From NCBI GenBank assembly GCA_945835425.1, contig CAMAJC010000021.1:1-12760 (forward strand): a stretch of DNA of 12,760 nt. Direction: 5' to 3'. This document shows, piece by piece, positions 1 through 7,774 of this stretch; position 1 is the first letter of the stretch, and the number at the start of each line of letters is the position of its first letter. The stretch comes from an uncultured Clostridia bacterium. GTDB lineage: Bacteria; Bacillota; Clostridia; Oscillospirales; Ruminococcaceae. The position numbers were made by a program, and so were the translations under genes. The notes under the pieces were generated by a model. The model made no database searches and was not told the origin of the DNA. It saw nothing but the letters and a program-made list of their open reading frames with translations.

Positions 1-24
1 TTCTTGCAAAATACCTCGGATAAA

Positions 25-63
25 CAAAAGCCTCGCAGCAATTTAACGCCGCGAGGTTTTTTA
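25..63 (-). terminator. Bidirectional rho-independent terminator after spoIVA
   Basis: A 6-bp GC stem (CCTCGC at 31-36, GCGAGG at 51-56) with a 14-nt loop is flanked by A-rich and T-rich runs that extend it. Read on the minus strand it lies directly after the spoIVA stop codon and is followed by a T-rich stretch. Read on the plus strand it is followed by six T's, so it may also stop a gene entering from the left. Confidence 0.8.
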
Positions 64-65
64 CG

Positions 66-1538
66 CTATAGGATCAGGCAGAGCAACCCATTGCACCCGT
101 CGTTGATAATCCGCTCGATCGTTTCCGCCAGCTTCATACGGGCGTCCTGCGGCATCCGGGCAAGCTTTGCGTGCAGCCCTTCGTTGACCAGGGCGTGAAG
201 CGATTTCCCGAAGATATTCGATTCCCATATTTTGCTGGGGTTTTCCTCAAACTCCTTGAGCAGCCCCATGACCAGTTCCTCCGACTGCCGTTCCGATCCG
301 ACAATCGGGCTGACCTCGGTCTGGATTTCCGCACGCATCATGTGGATAGACGGTGCGCTGGCCCGCAGCCGGACGCCGTATTTGCCGCCCTGCTTGACGA
401 TTTCCGGCTCCTCCAGCCGCAGTTCCTCCATCTCCGGCATGACGATGCCGTACCCGGTCGCCTCGACTTCGTCCAGGGCGTGCCGCAGGCGGTTGTATTT
501 CTTCTGGCACTCTGCCAGTTCCATCAGCCGCGGCATCAGCTCCGATTCATCTTTCAGTTCCAGTCCGGTCGTCTCGCTGAGTACCCGGTAAAACAGCTGC
601 GGCTGCAGGGTGATCCGGATTTTCGCCGACCCTTCGCCCAGGTCGATCTGATCAATTTCCGCCCGCTGAATCTGCTCACAGCCGGACAGCGCCTCGGTCA
701 TCCCGCGCACATCCCGCAGCTTATGGATGGAAGCTGCCGCGTCCCGCACCCGGTCAAAGACTTCTTTGCGCAGCCAATGGTCATTTTTGAGCGACAAAAT
801 CCACCGCGGCAGAAAGATTTCCGCTTCCCGCAGCGGAAATTCGTACAAAATCTGCTGCATGATATCGGTGATTTCCTTTTCGCCCATGTTCATGCAGCTG
901 ACCGCTAAAACCGGGTGCCCGTACTTTTCCTCCATCTCCGCCCGCATCGCCTGCACCCGGGGAGAACCCGGCTCCCGCGCATTGAGCAGGATAATAAACG
1001 GCTTATTCAGGTCGGCCAGTTCGCTTATGACCCGCTGTTCCGCCTCCTCGTACTCATCCCGGGGAATATCGCTGATGGAGCCGTCGGTCGTGATGACCAG
1101 CCCGATGGTCGAATGGTCGGTGATGACCTTGCCGGTACCGATTTCCGCCGCCATATTGAACGGAATTTCCTCATCAAACCAGGGTGTGCGCACCATCCGC
1201 GGCTGCTCGTTCTCAAAATACCCCAGCGAACTGGGGACGATGTACCCGACGCAGTCGATCAGCCGCACCCGCATGACTGCATGGTCGCCCAGCTGCACTT
1301 CCGCCGCCTGTTCCGGCACAAATTTCGGCTCGGTCGTCATGATGGTTTTCCCGGCGGCCGACTGGGGCAGCTCGTCGGTTGCCCGTTCCCGTCTGGCCGC
1401 GTCGGTCATCCGGGGCAGTACCAGCGTCTCCATAAACCGCTTGATAAAGGTGCTTTTGCCTGTGCGGACCGGCCCGACGACGCCAATATAGATGTCTCCG
1501 CCGGTGCGCCGCGCGATATCCTCATAAATATCTGCCAT
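66..1538 (-). CDS. spoIVA: Stage IV sporulation protein A (coat morphogenetic ATPase)
   Basis: SpoIVA is a cytoskeleton-like ATPase of the mother cell. It polymerises on the outer forespore membrane and forms the basement layer on which the spore coat assembles. The 490-aa product matches the length of Bacillus SpoIVA (about 492 aa) and aligns with it throughout from memory. The N-terminus carries the TRAFAC-type P-loop GPVRTGKST (residues 22-30). The DELPQSAAGKTIMTTEPKF stretch that follows is nearly invariant in the family, and IDCVGY is the Walker B-like segment. The middle and C-terminal domains are present, and the protein ends in the short hydrophobic tail (GLLCLIL) that in Bacillus contributes to membrane targeting. 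The ATG is preceded by GGAGG at 7-nt spacing. It lies 16-19 bp downstream of the SipL-like gene on the same strand, so the two are almost certainly co-transcribed. No truncation or missing motif is seen. Confidence 0.98.
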   Translation of the reverse strand: MADIYEDIARRTGGDIYIGVVGPVRTGKSTFIKRFMETLVLPRMTDAARRERATDELPQSAAGKTIMTTEPKFVPEQAAEVQLGDHAVMRVRLIDCVGYIVPSSLGYFENEQPRMVRTPWFDEEIPFNMAAEIGTGKVITDHSTIGLVITTDGSISDIPRDEYEEAEQRVISELADLNKPFIILLNAREPGSPRVQAMRAEMEEKYGHPVLAVSCMNMGEKEITDIMQQILYEFPLREAEIFLPRWILSLKNDHWLRKEVFDRVRDAAASIHKLRDVRGMTEALSGCEQIQRAEIDQIDLGEGSAKIRITLQPQLFYRVLSETTGLELKDESELMPRLMELAECQKKYNRLRHALDEVEATGYGIVMPEMEELRLEEPEIVKQGGKYGVRLRASAPSIHMMRAEIQTEVSPIVGSERQSEELVMGLLKEFEENPSKIWESNIFGKSLHALVNEGLHAKLARMPQDARMKLAETIERIINDGCNGLLCLIL

Positions 1539-1554
1539 ATTCCAGCCTCCTTCG

Positions 1555-3090
1555 TTATTCCTGCAGCATCGGGATCAGCAGCATCTGCCGCTCCGGCAGC
1601 CGTTCGTCCGCCAGGCCGTTTTCCTCCATAATGGCCGGCAGGGAAGTGCGGCAGCGCTTGGCGATCTCCCAGAGGTTCTCGCCCGGCTCCGCATAGCAAA
1701 TCCGCAGGGCTGCGTCCGACCGGGTCAGCGGCTGGTTCTCATCCACCTGCAGATCGGTCAGCATCCGCGCATTGACCGTTTGGTAAACGTTTCCGCTGAC
1801 AACCAGCTGCAGCCGCAGGTCGATTCCGTCACCGCTCAGCGTTCCGCTGGCAGCGGACACCGCAACAGTCGGCGAGAAGCTGATATTCTCGCTTACAGGG
1901 ACATCCACCCCAGTTTCAAACAGGACCGATTTATCCGCCGTCATAATCCCGTCCGCCGTCGAGTAGACCGCCGTGACCTCCACCGTTCCCGACAGGATGA
2001 GCTTTCCTTCTTCCGACCGGCAGGAATATTCGCCCATCGTGGGCAGCAGCGCCAGCAGATTCTCACATGACTGCACCGCCATCGAGGCCGTCACCGGCAC
2101 CGTCTGGCTGAGAGCCGTCACGACCCTTCCCAGCGGCACCGTTTCCACCACAGGCGTGGAGGCGAACTGGCAGGAGAACCCGTCGTCCGCAATATATTTA
2201 TCTTCATTCCGGTCGCAGACCGCCGTAAACAGCATCGTCCACTCGGCCGACAGCGTCCGGCATTCACCGTCACCCCGCACCATCTCAAAGGTGCCGTTGA
2301 CCTGATCGGCGTGGATATCGCAGATAAAATCCTCATCCACCCCCGGCAGGTCGATAATCTGGCTGACCGGTTCGCTCCATTCCATCGTCTCCGGCCTGCC
2401 GCCGTTCTCCGGGCAGTAGAGGATACGGGTCACCAAATCTCCCCGGACGATCATTTTGTTTGCCATGATCTTCTTTTCGGAGAGGATGATCTGATAGGAC
2501 GCGTCCAGCAGGCTGTGAAAAGCAGGTTTTGCCTGTCCCAGCTCCAGGTCCTCGCTCATAGTACAGCTTTTCATCGCCGTGATTCGCCTGCCGCAGCAGG
2601 TGACCGGTGTTTTGTGCAGTTGAATCCCTTCCCCGATGGCGTCCGATACGACCGGCTGCGTCACTTGCGCCATGACCTTTGTGCGCAGACTGATGCCGCA
2701 GCGCACCTCAAGTCTCCTCGAACTGACCGCACGCGCGTTGACAAAATAACACCGGGGAACGCACTGAACCAGACAGTCCGGGTCAGCGGCCTTCCGCAGC
2801 TCCAGCGTTTTGGAAAAAGGTGCGGACTGCCTTGCGGCCTGCAGCGTGTTCTGGTCTTCACCGAGATAAAGGACACTGACATTGCACACGCCGCCCAGCT
2901 CCAGCCGGTTTCCGTTCACATGAATCTGCTGCACAACCGGCTGCACCCGCGTTTTAAGCAGCCGAAAGACCTCCGGTTCATAATCCGGCAGCAGAAAATC
3001 CAGATCCAACGACTGTTCCGCCGCCGTATCCAGCAGTACCTCTGCAAGGCAAAGTTCTTCTCTTGTCATCTTCAGTTCCGGCACATACAT
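1555..3090 (-). CDS. sipL: SipL-like SPOCS (DUF3794)/LysM spore coat protein
   Basis: This is probably the clostridial SpoIVA-interacting protein. In Clostridioides difficile SipL binds SpoIVA through its LysM domain and is needed to anchor the coat to the forespore. The 511-aa product has no signal peptide or membrane segment. It contains about three beta-rich SPOCS/DUF3794-type repeats: roughly residues 35-140 (RLELGGVCNVSVLYLG), 200-290 (NKMIVRGDLVTRILYCPENG) and 370-450 (GTVEVTAVYSTADG). A C-terminal LysM domain (about residues 464-511, GENLWEIAKRC) follows. The ATG at 3090 is chosen because AGAAAGG stands about 4 nt upstream; a TTG one codon earlier is too close to it. It lies immediately upstream of spoIVA. 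The SPOCS/LysM family has several paralogues per genome, so the SipL identity rests on the adjacency to spoIVA, the length and the single terminal LysM. Confidence 0.85.
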   Translation of the reverse strand: MYVPELKMTREELCLAEVLLDTAAEQSLDLDFLLPDYEPEVFRLLKTRVQPVVQQIHVNGNRLELGGVCNVSVLYLGEDQNTLQAARQSAPFSKTLELRKAADPDCLVQCVPRCYFVNARAVSSRRLEVRCGISLRTKVMAQVTQPVVSDAIGEGIQLHKTPVTCCGRRITAMKSCTMSEDLELGQAKPAFHSLLDASYQIILSEKKIMANKMIVRGDLVTRILYCPENGGRPETMEWSEPVSQIIDLPGVDEDFICDIHADQVNGTFEMVRGDGECRTLSAEWTMLFTAVCDRNEDKYIADDGFSCQFASTPVVETVPLGRVVTALSQTVPVTASMAVQSCENLLALLPTMGEYSCRSEEGKLILSGTVEVTAVYSTADGIMTADKSVLFETGVDVPVSENISFSPTVAVSAASGTLSGDGIDLRLQLVVSGNVYQTVNARMLTDLQVDENQPLTRSDAALRICYAEPGENLWEIAKRCRTSLPAIMEENGLADERLPERQMLLIPMLQE

Positions 3091-3146
3091 CAACCCTTTC
3101 TGATCGCCATTTTACTCGTCCGGCTTCCCTGCGCCGGGACTGAGAT

Positions 3147-3175
3147 AGAATATGCCGGGAACAGGGGAGATAGAA
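3147..3175 (-). promoter_or_regulatory. Possible sigma-E-type promoter of sipL-spoIVA
   Basis: On the minus strand TTCTATC is followed after 14 nt by CATATTCT. This resembles the sigma-E pattern (ATA-containing -35, -10 near CATACANT, 14-15 nt spacer). No convincing sigma-A promoter was seen between the MATE terminator and the sipL start. It would place the transcript start near 3140, about 50 nt before the ATG. The match is partial, and the fit to expected mother-cell expression adds to the case. Confidence 0.4.
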
Positions 3176-3176
3176 C

Positions 3177-3211
3177 AAAAAAGCTGTCCGCCGGTAAGCA
3201 GACAGCTTTTT
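3177..3211 (-). terminator. Rho-independent terminator after MATE gene
   Basis: AGCTGTC at 3182-3188 pairs with GACAGCT at 3201-3207. A/T runs on both sides extend the stem, leaving a 12-nt loop. On the minus strand it begins 12 nt after the MATE stop codon and ends in a run of six T's. It separates the exporter from the sporulation operon. Confidence 0.88.
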
Positions 3212-3222
3212 CAATACGAAGG

Positions 3223-4623
3223 TTAACGTGCTTTTTTCTTGGTAACCGATTTGGCTTTCCATTTGCCTCTTCTGTAAACGAGGAAGGTGATCAGCGCACC
3301 GCCCAGCCAGGAGATCAGCATCGACAAAAACAATGCAATCGGTTCGCCGTGGGGTCTGGCCTCATTGCGGGTCAGGAACGCAAACAGATAGGCGAGGGGA
3401 ACGCGGATCGCGACCGTCGTCACAAGGGAGATCCACATGGGGCTGACCGTATCGCCGGCACCGCGCATGACGCCAGACAGAATCTGCGTTACCGCCATGG
3501 CGACATAACCGACCGCCAGTACGCGCAGCATATTGATGCTCAGCTCAATCAGGTGCTCGGTTCTGGTAAACATCTCAATCAGATACTTGCCGAAGAAAAC
3601 CAGGCAGAGAACCAAAACAACTGCGGTTCCAACGCCCATTTTCAGGCCGTTTTTCGTGCCTTCCTCGACGCGGTCCATCCGGTTTGCACCGACATTCTGG
3701 CCGACGAAGGTCGTCATCGCCATGCCGAAGCTGAAGTTGGGCATCATGGCAAAACCGTCCACACGCATGATAATGACGTTGCAGGCGATAACATCGGTGC
3801 CCATCGAGTTGGTCAACGACTGTACGACGACCATCGACAGGGAGAAGATCGCCTGTGTCGCACCGGAAGGCAGGCCCAGCAGGATCAGGTCTCTGCAAAG
3901 ATGGCCGTCCAGTTTCAGGCTTTCCTTCGTCAGCGCCAGCTCGTCCTTCATACGGATGATCTTGATAAAGCAGAGGACTGCCGAAACCGCCCAGGAGAGG
4001 ATGGTCGCCCAGGCAACACCCGCAACGCCCATCTTTAAGCCTGCCACAAACAGAAGGTCGAGGATGATATTCAGCCCGCAGCATACCAGCAGGAAAACCA
4101 GCGGCATAAAACTGTCGCCGAGGCCGCGCAGAATACCGGAAAGAATATTGTAAAAAGCGAATCCGATTATGCCGATAAAGATGATGCGCAGATATGTAGC
4201 CGCCATGTCCAGAATCTCCGCCGGCGTATCCAGCAGTTCCAGAAACGGCCTGGATAAAAATACGCCCATCAGCATCATCGCGATACCGGCCAGCAGCGTC
4301 ATGACCAGCGTGTTGCCGATCGTCTTGGAGAGCATCTGCTTGTCCCGGGCGCCGAAAAACTGCGAGACCATGATCCCGGCGCCGGTCGAAATACCGACGA
4401 ACAACACCAGCAGCAGGTTAGTGACCGGTCCGCTGGCGCCGACAGCCGCCAGAGCATTGTCGCCGACATACTGTCCGACGACGATCGAGTCAACGGTACT
4501 GTACAGCTGCTGGGCGATATTGCCGATCAGCAGCGGAATCGTAAACTGGATAATCGCGCTGGACGTGCTCCCGGTGGTCATATCGCGCGGAGAAAAGAAC
4601 TGCGCGATTTTGTTTTGTGCCAT
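3223..4623 (-). CDS. MATE-family multidrug/metabolite exporter
   Basis: This is a predicted polytopic inner-membrane exporter of the MATE superfamily (MOP), which uses a Na+ or H+ gradient to expel cationic or organic compounds. The 466-aa product has about 12 hydrophobic segments arranged as two MatE halves. Typical features include PLLIGNIAQQLYSTVDSIVVGQ in the first helices, GDNALAAVGASGP after it, and the repeated NILSGILRGLGDS and QILSGVMRGAGDT motifs at equivalent places in each half. It most resembles the YoeA/DinF-like branch; the substrate cannot be read from sequence. The ATG at 4623 has AAGGA at 7-nt spacing. An in-frame upstream start at 4668 would add 15 residues not typical of the family and is rejected. 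The gene is monocistronic, between its own promoter and terminator. Confidence 0.93.
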   Translation of the reverse strand: MAQNKIAQFFSPRDMTTGSTSSAIIQFTIPLLIGNIAQQLYSTVDSIVVGQYVGDNALAAVGASGPVTNLLLVLFVGISTGAGIMVSQFFGARDKQMLSKTIGNTLVMTLLAGIAMMLMGVFLSRPFLELLDTPAEILDMAATYLRIIFIGIIGFAFYNILSGILRGLGDSFMPLVFLLVCCGLNIILDLLFVAGLKMGVAGVAWATILSWAVSAVLCFIKIIRMKDELALTKESLKLDGHLCRDLILLGLPSGATQAIFSLSMVVVQSLTNSMGTDVIACNVIIMRVDGFAMMPNFSFGMAMTTFVGQNVGANRMDRVEEGTKNGLKMGVGTAVVLVLCLVFFGKYLIEMFTRTEHLIELSINMLRVLAVGYVAMAVTQILSGVMRGAGDTVSPMWISLVTTVAIRVPLAYLFAFLTRNEARPHGEPIALFLSMLISWLGGALITFLVYRRGKWKAKSVTKKKAR

Positions 4624-4746
4624 GAAGTAATCCTTCCTTTCTATCTCTTTATGGAAATACACCTGCAATTGGAAACTCCTGTTTATTCGCCATTTTACTT
4701 ATTTCCCTGCGGACATACCGGAGATTCCTCAGCACTTTACCTAATT

Positions 4747-4775
4747 ATTGTAACATATATAGCCAGGCTTGGCAA
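4747..4775 (-). promoter_or_regulatory. Sigma-A promoter for MATE gene
   Basis: On the minus strand TTGCCA and TACAAT are separated by exactly 17 nt. The predicted start near 4740 leaves an untranslated leader of about 117 nt, longer than for other genes here. I recognise no riboswitch in it. Confidence 0.65.
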
Positions 4776-4835
4776 TATTTTTTCAAGTTTTGTAAGTTCC
4801 TGAGATTATTTGTAAATTTCTGCCGTATTTCTGCA

Positions 4836-4872
4836 CAAAAAACCGGCAGGCGCACGGGAGCACCGCCGGTTT
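4836..4872 (-). terminator. Rho-independent terminator after apgM
   Basis: AAACCGGC at 4840-4847 pairs with GCCGGTTT at 4865-4872 around a 17-nt loop. On the minus strand the stem is followed by a run of T's and lies about 10 nt after the apgM stop codon. Confidence 0.85.
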
Positions 4873-4882
4873 GAGCTTCATT

Positions 4883-6085
4883 TTATTTTGTCAGCAGATC
4901 CATCAACTTGCAAGCCTGCGGGAGGAAAAGCCCCGTTTCCGCTGCGGCCTTTTCCGTGAAGACCGGCGTACCCTTCACCTCTGCCGTGCTGTCGTAGATC
5001 ATAAATGGCACCGGGTCAGCGGAGTGCGTCTTAATGGCGAGGGGAGTGGGATGGTCGGGGAGCACCATGATCCTATAGTCGCCCATCTCTTCCAGCGCCG
5101 CTTTGACCGGCCCCAGAATCTTTTCATCGATCAGCTCGATCGCCCGCACCTTGTTTTCCGTTTCGCCGCGGTGGCCGCACTCGTCCGGCGCTTCCACATG
5201 AACATAAACCAAGTCACTGCCGTCTTTGAATGCCTGAATCGCCGCAGCAGCCTTGCCGTTAAAGTTTGTGTCGATATAGCCGGTCGCGCCCTCCACATCG
5301 ATGACCTGCATGTTGGACAGCACGCCGATCCCTTTGATCAGATCGACAGCCGAAATAACGCTGCCTTTCAGTCCGGTCTTATCGGTAAAGTCCTGCAGGG
5401 CAGCCCTGCGTCCCTGTCCCCACAGCCACATCGAATTGGCAGGCCGTCTTCCGGCAGCAACGCGGGCCTTGTTGACCGGATGCTCCGGCAGCAGCTTATT
5501 GCTCATCTTCATGATATCCAGCAGCAGCCCGGCTTTTTCCGGGTCAGGGAGATACTGCGTGACCTTCCTGCCGGAGATGTCATGGGGCGGCGTCAGTTCG
5601 CCGATATCCTCCTCGGCATTGTCCCAGACAAAGCAGTGCCGGTAGCTGACGCCGGTATAGAGCTTGACGCCCTCCGGCATCTTTTCGTCCAGCCAGCGGA
5701 TCAGCTGGTCGGCTTCCTCGGTCGAAATATCGTCGCTGCAGTAGTCGACCATCATCTTTTCTTCATAAGGCTCGTCGTCGCTGAGGGTGACGAGGTTGCA
5801 GCGGATGGCGTACTGGGTGGGAGAGAGGTCGATGCCGATGCTGGCGGCTTCCAGCGGAGAGCGGCCGGTATAGCAGCCGGCAGGGTCATATCCGAGCGCC
5901 GAGAGGTTTGCAACGTCGCTGCCGGGCTTCATGCCGTCGGGGACCGTTTTGGCCATGCCGACCGTGGATTTGGGCGCCAGAGCGTCCATATTCGGCTTAT
6001 ATGCGGTTTCCATCGGCGTTTTGCCGCCCAGCGCCTCCACCGGCGTGTCGGCCATACCATCGCAGAGAAGAACGAGATATTTCAT
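4883..6085 (-). CDS. apgM: Cofactor-independent phosphoglycerate mutase, archaeal type
   Basis: This is a predicted 2,3-bisphosphoglycerate-independent phosphoglycerate mutase (3-PGA to 2-PGA, glycolysis/gluconeogenesis, cytosolic) of the ApgM/COG3635 branch of the alkaline phosphatase superfamily. The 400-aa length is normal for the family. Metal-binding and catalytic motifs are intact: LLCDGMAD at residues 6-13, PGSDVANLSALGYDP around residues 54-68 with the presumed nucleophile S56, HVEAPDECGHRGE, and LPDHPTP followed by KTHSADPVPF. The ATG at 6085 has GGAAGGA upstream; an in-frame ATG at 6115 would add 10 unlike residues. Some bacterial COG3635 members are annotated as alternative homoserine kinases, and no threonine-pathway gene is nearby to favour that. 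It is monocistronic, with a strong promoter and terminator. Confidence 0.9.
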   Translation of the reverse strand: MKYLVLLCDGMADTPVEALGGKTPMETAYKPNMDALAPKSTVGMAKTVPDGMKPGSDVANLSALGYDPAGCYTGRSPLEAASIGIDLSPTQYAIRCNLVTLSDDEPYEEKMMVDYCSDDISTEEADQLIRWLDEKMPEGVKLYTGVSYRHCFVWDNAEEDIGELTPPHDISGRKVTQYLPDPEKAGLLLDIMKMSNKLLPEHPVNKARVAAGRRPANSMWLWGQGRRAALQDFTDKTGLKGSVISAVDLIKGIGVLSNMQVIDVEGATGYIDTNFNGKAAAAIQAFKDGSDLVYVHVEAPDECGHRGETENKVRAIELIDEKILGPVKAALEEMGDYRIMVLPDHPTPLAIKTHSADPVPFMIYDSTAEVKGTPVFTEKAAAETGLFLPQACKLMDLLTK

Positions 6086-6147
6086 ACTGCAGCTTCCTTC
6101 CAAAGCAGGTGCCATACATCAAAAACACCTGCGCAATAATTGTATTT

Positions 6148-6179
6148 GCATAAAATACATATGTATGTAAAATGCGCAT
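6148..6179. promoter_or_regulatory. Palindromic candidate operator in apgM leader
   Basis: A perfect 12-bp palindrome, ATACATATGTAT (6155-6166), has GCAT/ATGC flanks offset by 2 nt. A second small palindrome, ATGCGCAT (6172-6179), sits at the predicted transcript start. The position just downstream of the promoter suits a repressor site, but the regulator is unknown and AT-rich palindromes can arise by chance. Confidence 0.3.
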
Positions 6180-6185
6180 ACTAAC

Positions 6186-6214
6186 ATATTATCACAGGAA
6201 AACACCCTTGTCAA
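6186..6214 (-). promoter_or_regulatory. Sigma-A promoter for apgM
   Basis: On the minus strand a consensus TTGACA and a TAATAT box are separated by 17 nt, with an extended TGn element before the -10. Predicted start is near 6179, about 94 nt upstream of the ATG. Confidence 0.75.
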
Positions 6215-6233
6215 GAAATGAGATCACATTATA

Positions 6234-6270
6234 TGAAAAAAACAGACGCCGCGTGCAGCAGCGCCTGTTC
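6234..6270 (-). terminator. Rho-independent terminator after SPFH gene
   Basis: AACAG-A-CGC (6241-6249) pairs with GCG-C-CTGTT (6261-6269) with one mismatch. On the minus strand a run of about seven T's follows. It ends the nfeD-SPFH transcript. Confidence 0.8.
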
Positions 6271-6279
6271 ATATTGGGG

Positions 6280-7218
6280 TTATTCCGCCATGTTGCCGTC
6301 GTCGGCACATTCTTTCAGAGATGTGACCAGACCGGCGATGTTCTGAATTTCGCTGGGGATAATGATCTTGGTGGCCTTGCCGTCTGCGACCTTGGTCAGC
6401 GCTTCGAGGCTCTTAAGGGTCAGGACTTTGCCGGAAGGATCAGCCTCGGTCAGGAGCTTGAGCGCGTCGGCGTTGGCCTTCTGCACCATCATAATGGCCT
6501 GTGCCTGGCCTTCCGCTTCGCGGATCCGTTTTTCCTTTTCCGCTTCCGCTTTCAGGATCGCGGCTTCCTTTTCAGCCTCAGCCCGCAGGATCTGCGACTC
6601 TTTTTCGCCCTCTGCCACGAGGATCTGGCTCTTTTTGCGGCCTTCCGCCTGCAGGATTGCTTCACGTCTTTCGCGCTCCGCCTTCATCTGCTTTTCCATC
6701 GAATCCTGGATTTCTCTGGGCGGCATGATGTTTTTCAGCTCCACGCGGGTGACCTTGATGCCCCATTTATCCGACGCCTCGTCGAGGATCGTCGTGATCT
6801 TGGAGTTGACATAGTCACGGGAGGTGAGGGTCGTATCCAGATCGAGATCGCCGATGATGTTGCGCAGGGTAGTCGCGGTCAGATTTTCGATTGCCGAAAT
6901 GGGCCGGTCGATGCCGTAGGTGAATAACTTGGGGTCAGACACCAGATAGAAAACGACCGTATCGATCTGCATAGTAACGTTATCCTTGGTGATAACCGGC
7001 TGCGGCGGGAAATCGGCTACATTTTCCTTCAAAGAAACCTTTTTGGCGATTCTTTCGATGAAGGGAATCTTGAAATGCAGGCCGGTCTGCCATGTGGTAT
7101 AGTAGGAACCCAGCCGTTCAATGACATATTCCTGCGCCTGCGGAACGATTTTGAGGTTCGAGATCAGGATAAGCAGGATGATCAGGATAATGCCCAGGAT
7201 GATAAGTAACGGTTTCAT
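6280..7218 (-). CDS. SPFH/stomatin (band 7) membrane protein
   Basis: This is a stomatin/prohibitin-type scaffold of the QmcA/flotillin-like SPFH group. Such proteins oligomerise at the membrane, organise microdomains and often affect membrane proteases. The 312-aa product has one N-terminal hydrophobic anchor (residues 2-21) and then an SPFH core (about 25-185) with VPQAQEYVIERLG and ISAIENLTATTLRNIIGDLDLD. A long helical segment (about 185-240) follows, built from repeated AEGEKESQILRAEAEKEAA-like units, then a C-terminal oligomerisation region. The ATG has GGAGGAG upstream. It sits 40 bp downstream of an NfeD-like gene, the classic partner arrangement. The specific client or process cannot be inferred from sequence. 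Confidence 0.93.
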   Translation of the reverse strand: MKPLLIILGIILIILLILISNLKIVPQAQEYVIERLGSYYTTWQTGLHFKIPFIERIAKKVSLKENVADFPPQPVITKDNVTMQIDTVVFYLVSDPKLFTYGIDRPISAIENLTATTLRNIIGDLDLDTTLTSRDYVNSKITTILDEASDKWGIKVTRVELKNIMPPREIQDSMEKQMKAERERREAILQAEGRKKSQILVAEGEKESQILRAEAEKEAAILKAEAEKEKRIREAEGQAQAIMMVQKANADALKLLTEADPSGKVLTLKSLEALTKVADGKATKIIIPSEIQNIAGLVTSLKECADDGNMAE

Positions 7219-7258
7219 ATAAATCTCCTCCTATATTACCCGCACCTTGCGGGAAAAT

Positions 7259-7693
7259 TTACGCTTCATTGTCCGACGGTCTGACCGTCAGGGTAACGCC
7301 CTTCATCTCCAAAACGACGATCTTGGTATCAACCGGGATGACCACATCGGACCTTGCTGCCCAGGACAGGCCGTTTACATATACGCGCCCTGTGCCCAGC
7401 AGGGTGTTGACCTCCTGCTTGACGACGCCTTCCATGCCGATAACGCTGTCGGCGTTGGTATGGACTGCCGGCTTTTTATTCCATTTTTTGACCAGCGGTC
7501 TCGTGCTGAGAAAGAGCGCCAGCGAAACAAGCACGAACAGCGTGCACTGCACCGTCAGCGAATCGGTGATAAAGGACGCGATCAGCCCAGCCAGCGCGCC
7601 GACTGCGAACCAGATCGACACCAGCTGCATCGTCAGCCCTTCCACCACCAGCGCCACGACAAATACGCCGATCCAAATCAGATACTGCCACAT
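7259..7693 (-). CDS. Short-form NfeD-like membrane protein
   Basis: This is a 144-aa NfeD-family protein of the short (YbbK-like) type that lacks the N-terminal ClpP-like serine protease domain. It has three predicted membrane segments (about residues 3-20, 22-42 and 48-66) and a cytosolic C-terminal OB-fold domain (about 77-144). That domain shows IGMEGVVKQEVNTLLGTGRVYVNG in outline and the ending VVLEMKGVTLTV, which is typical of NfeD. A strong AAGGAGGG ribosome site precedes the ATG. It is the first gene of a two-gene operon with the SPFH protein. Family knowledge indicates that NfeD OB domains partner SPFH oligomers; the physiological role here is unknown. Confidence 0.9.
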   Translation of the reverse strand: MWQYLIWIGVFVVALVVEGLTMQLVSIWFAVGALAGLIASFITDSLTVQCTLFVLVSLALFLSTRPLVKKWNKKPAVHTNADSVIGMEGVVKQEVNTLLGTGRVYVNGLSWAARSDVVIPVDTKIVVLEMKGVTLTVRPSDNEA

Positions 7694-7774
7694 ATATCTT
7701 TCCCTCCTTCAGAAAAGATTTGCATGAGCCGGATGATTATTTCATTCCGGCGCCGGGATTTCTTTGTTGTATTC

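Noticed and set aside
171..1631. Several plus-strand open frames of 238-254 aa
   Set aside because: They are antisense to spoIVA, which is conserved over its whole length. Their composition is biased and they show no motifs.
2311..4038. 575-aa open frame on the plus strand
   Set aside because: It runs antisense across the sipL start, the intergenic terminator and most of the MATE gene, has no recognisable domain, and is low-complexity (rich in H, R, D, Q). It is a frame shadow of two well-supported genes.
3104..4699. Identical 13-mer TCGCCATTTTACT at 3104-3116 and 4687-4699, in the leaders of sipL and the MATE gene
   Set aside because: A few matching 13-mers are expected by chance in a window of this size, and no further similarity surrounds them.
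4871..6139. 422-aa open frame on the plus strand
   Set aside because: It is antisense to the complete apgM gene, which has intact catalytic motifs. No ribosome site or domain supports the plus-strand frame.
7747..7756. CCGGCGCCGG palindrome in the nfeD leader
   Set aside because: It is short, has no loop, is GC-rich in a GC-rich context and has no second copy seen. It is too weak to call an operator.
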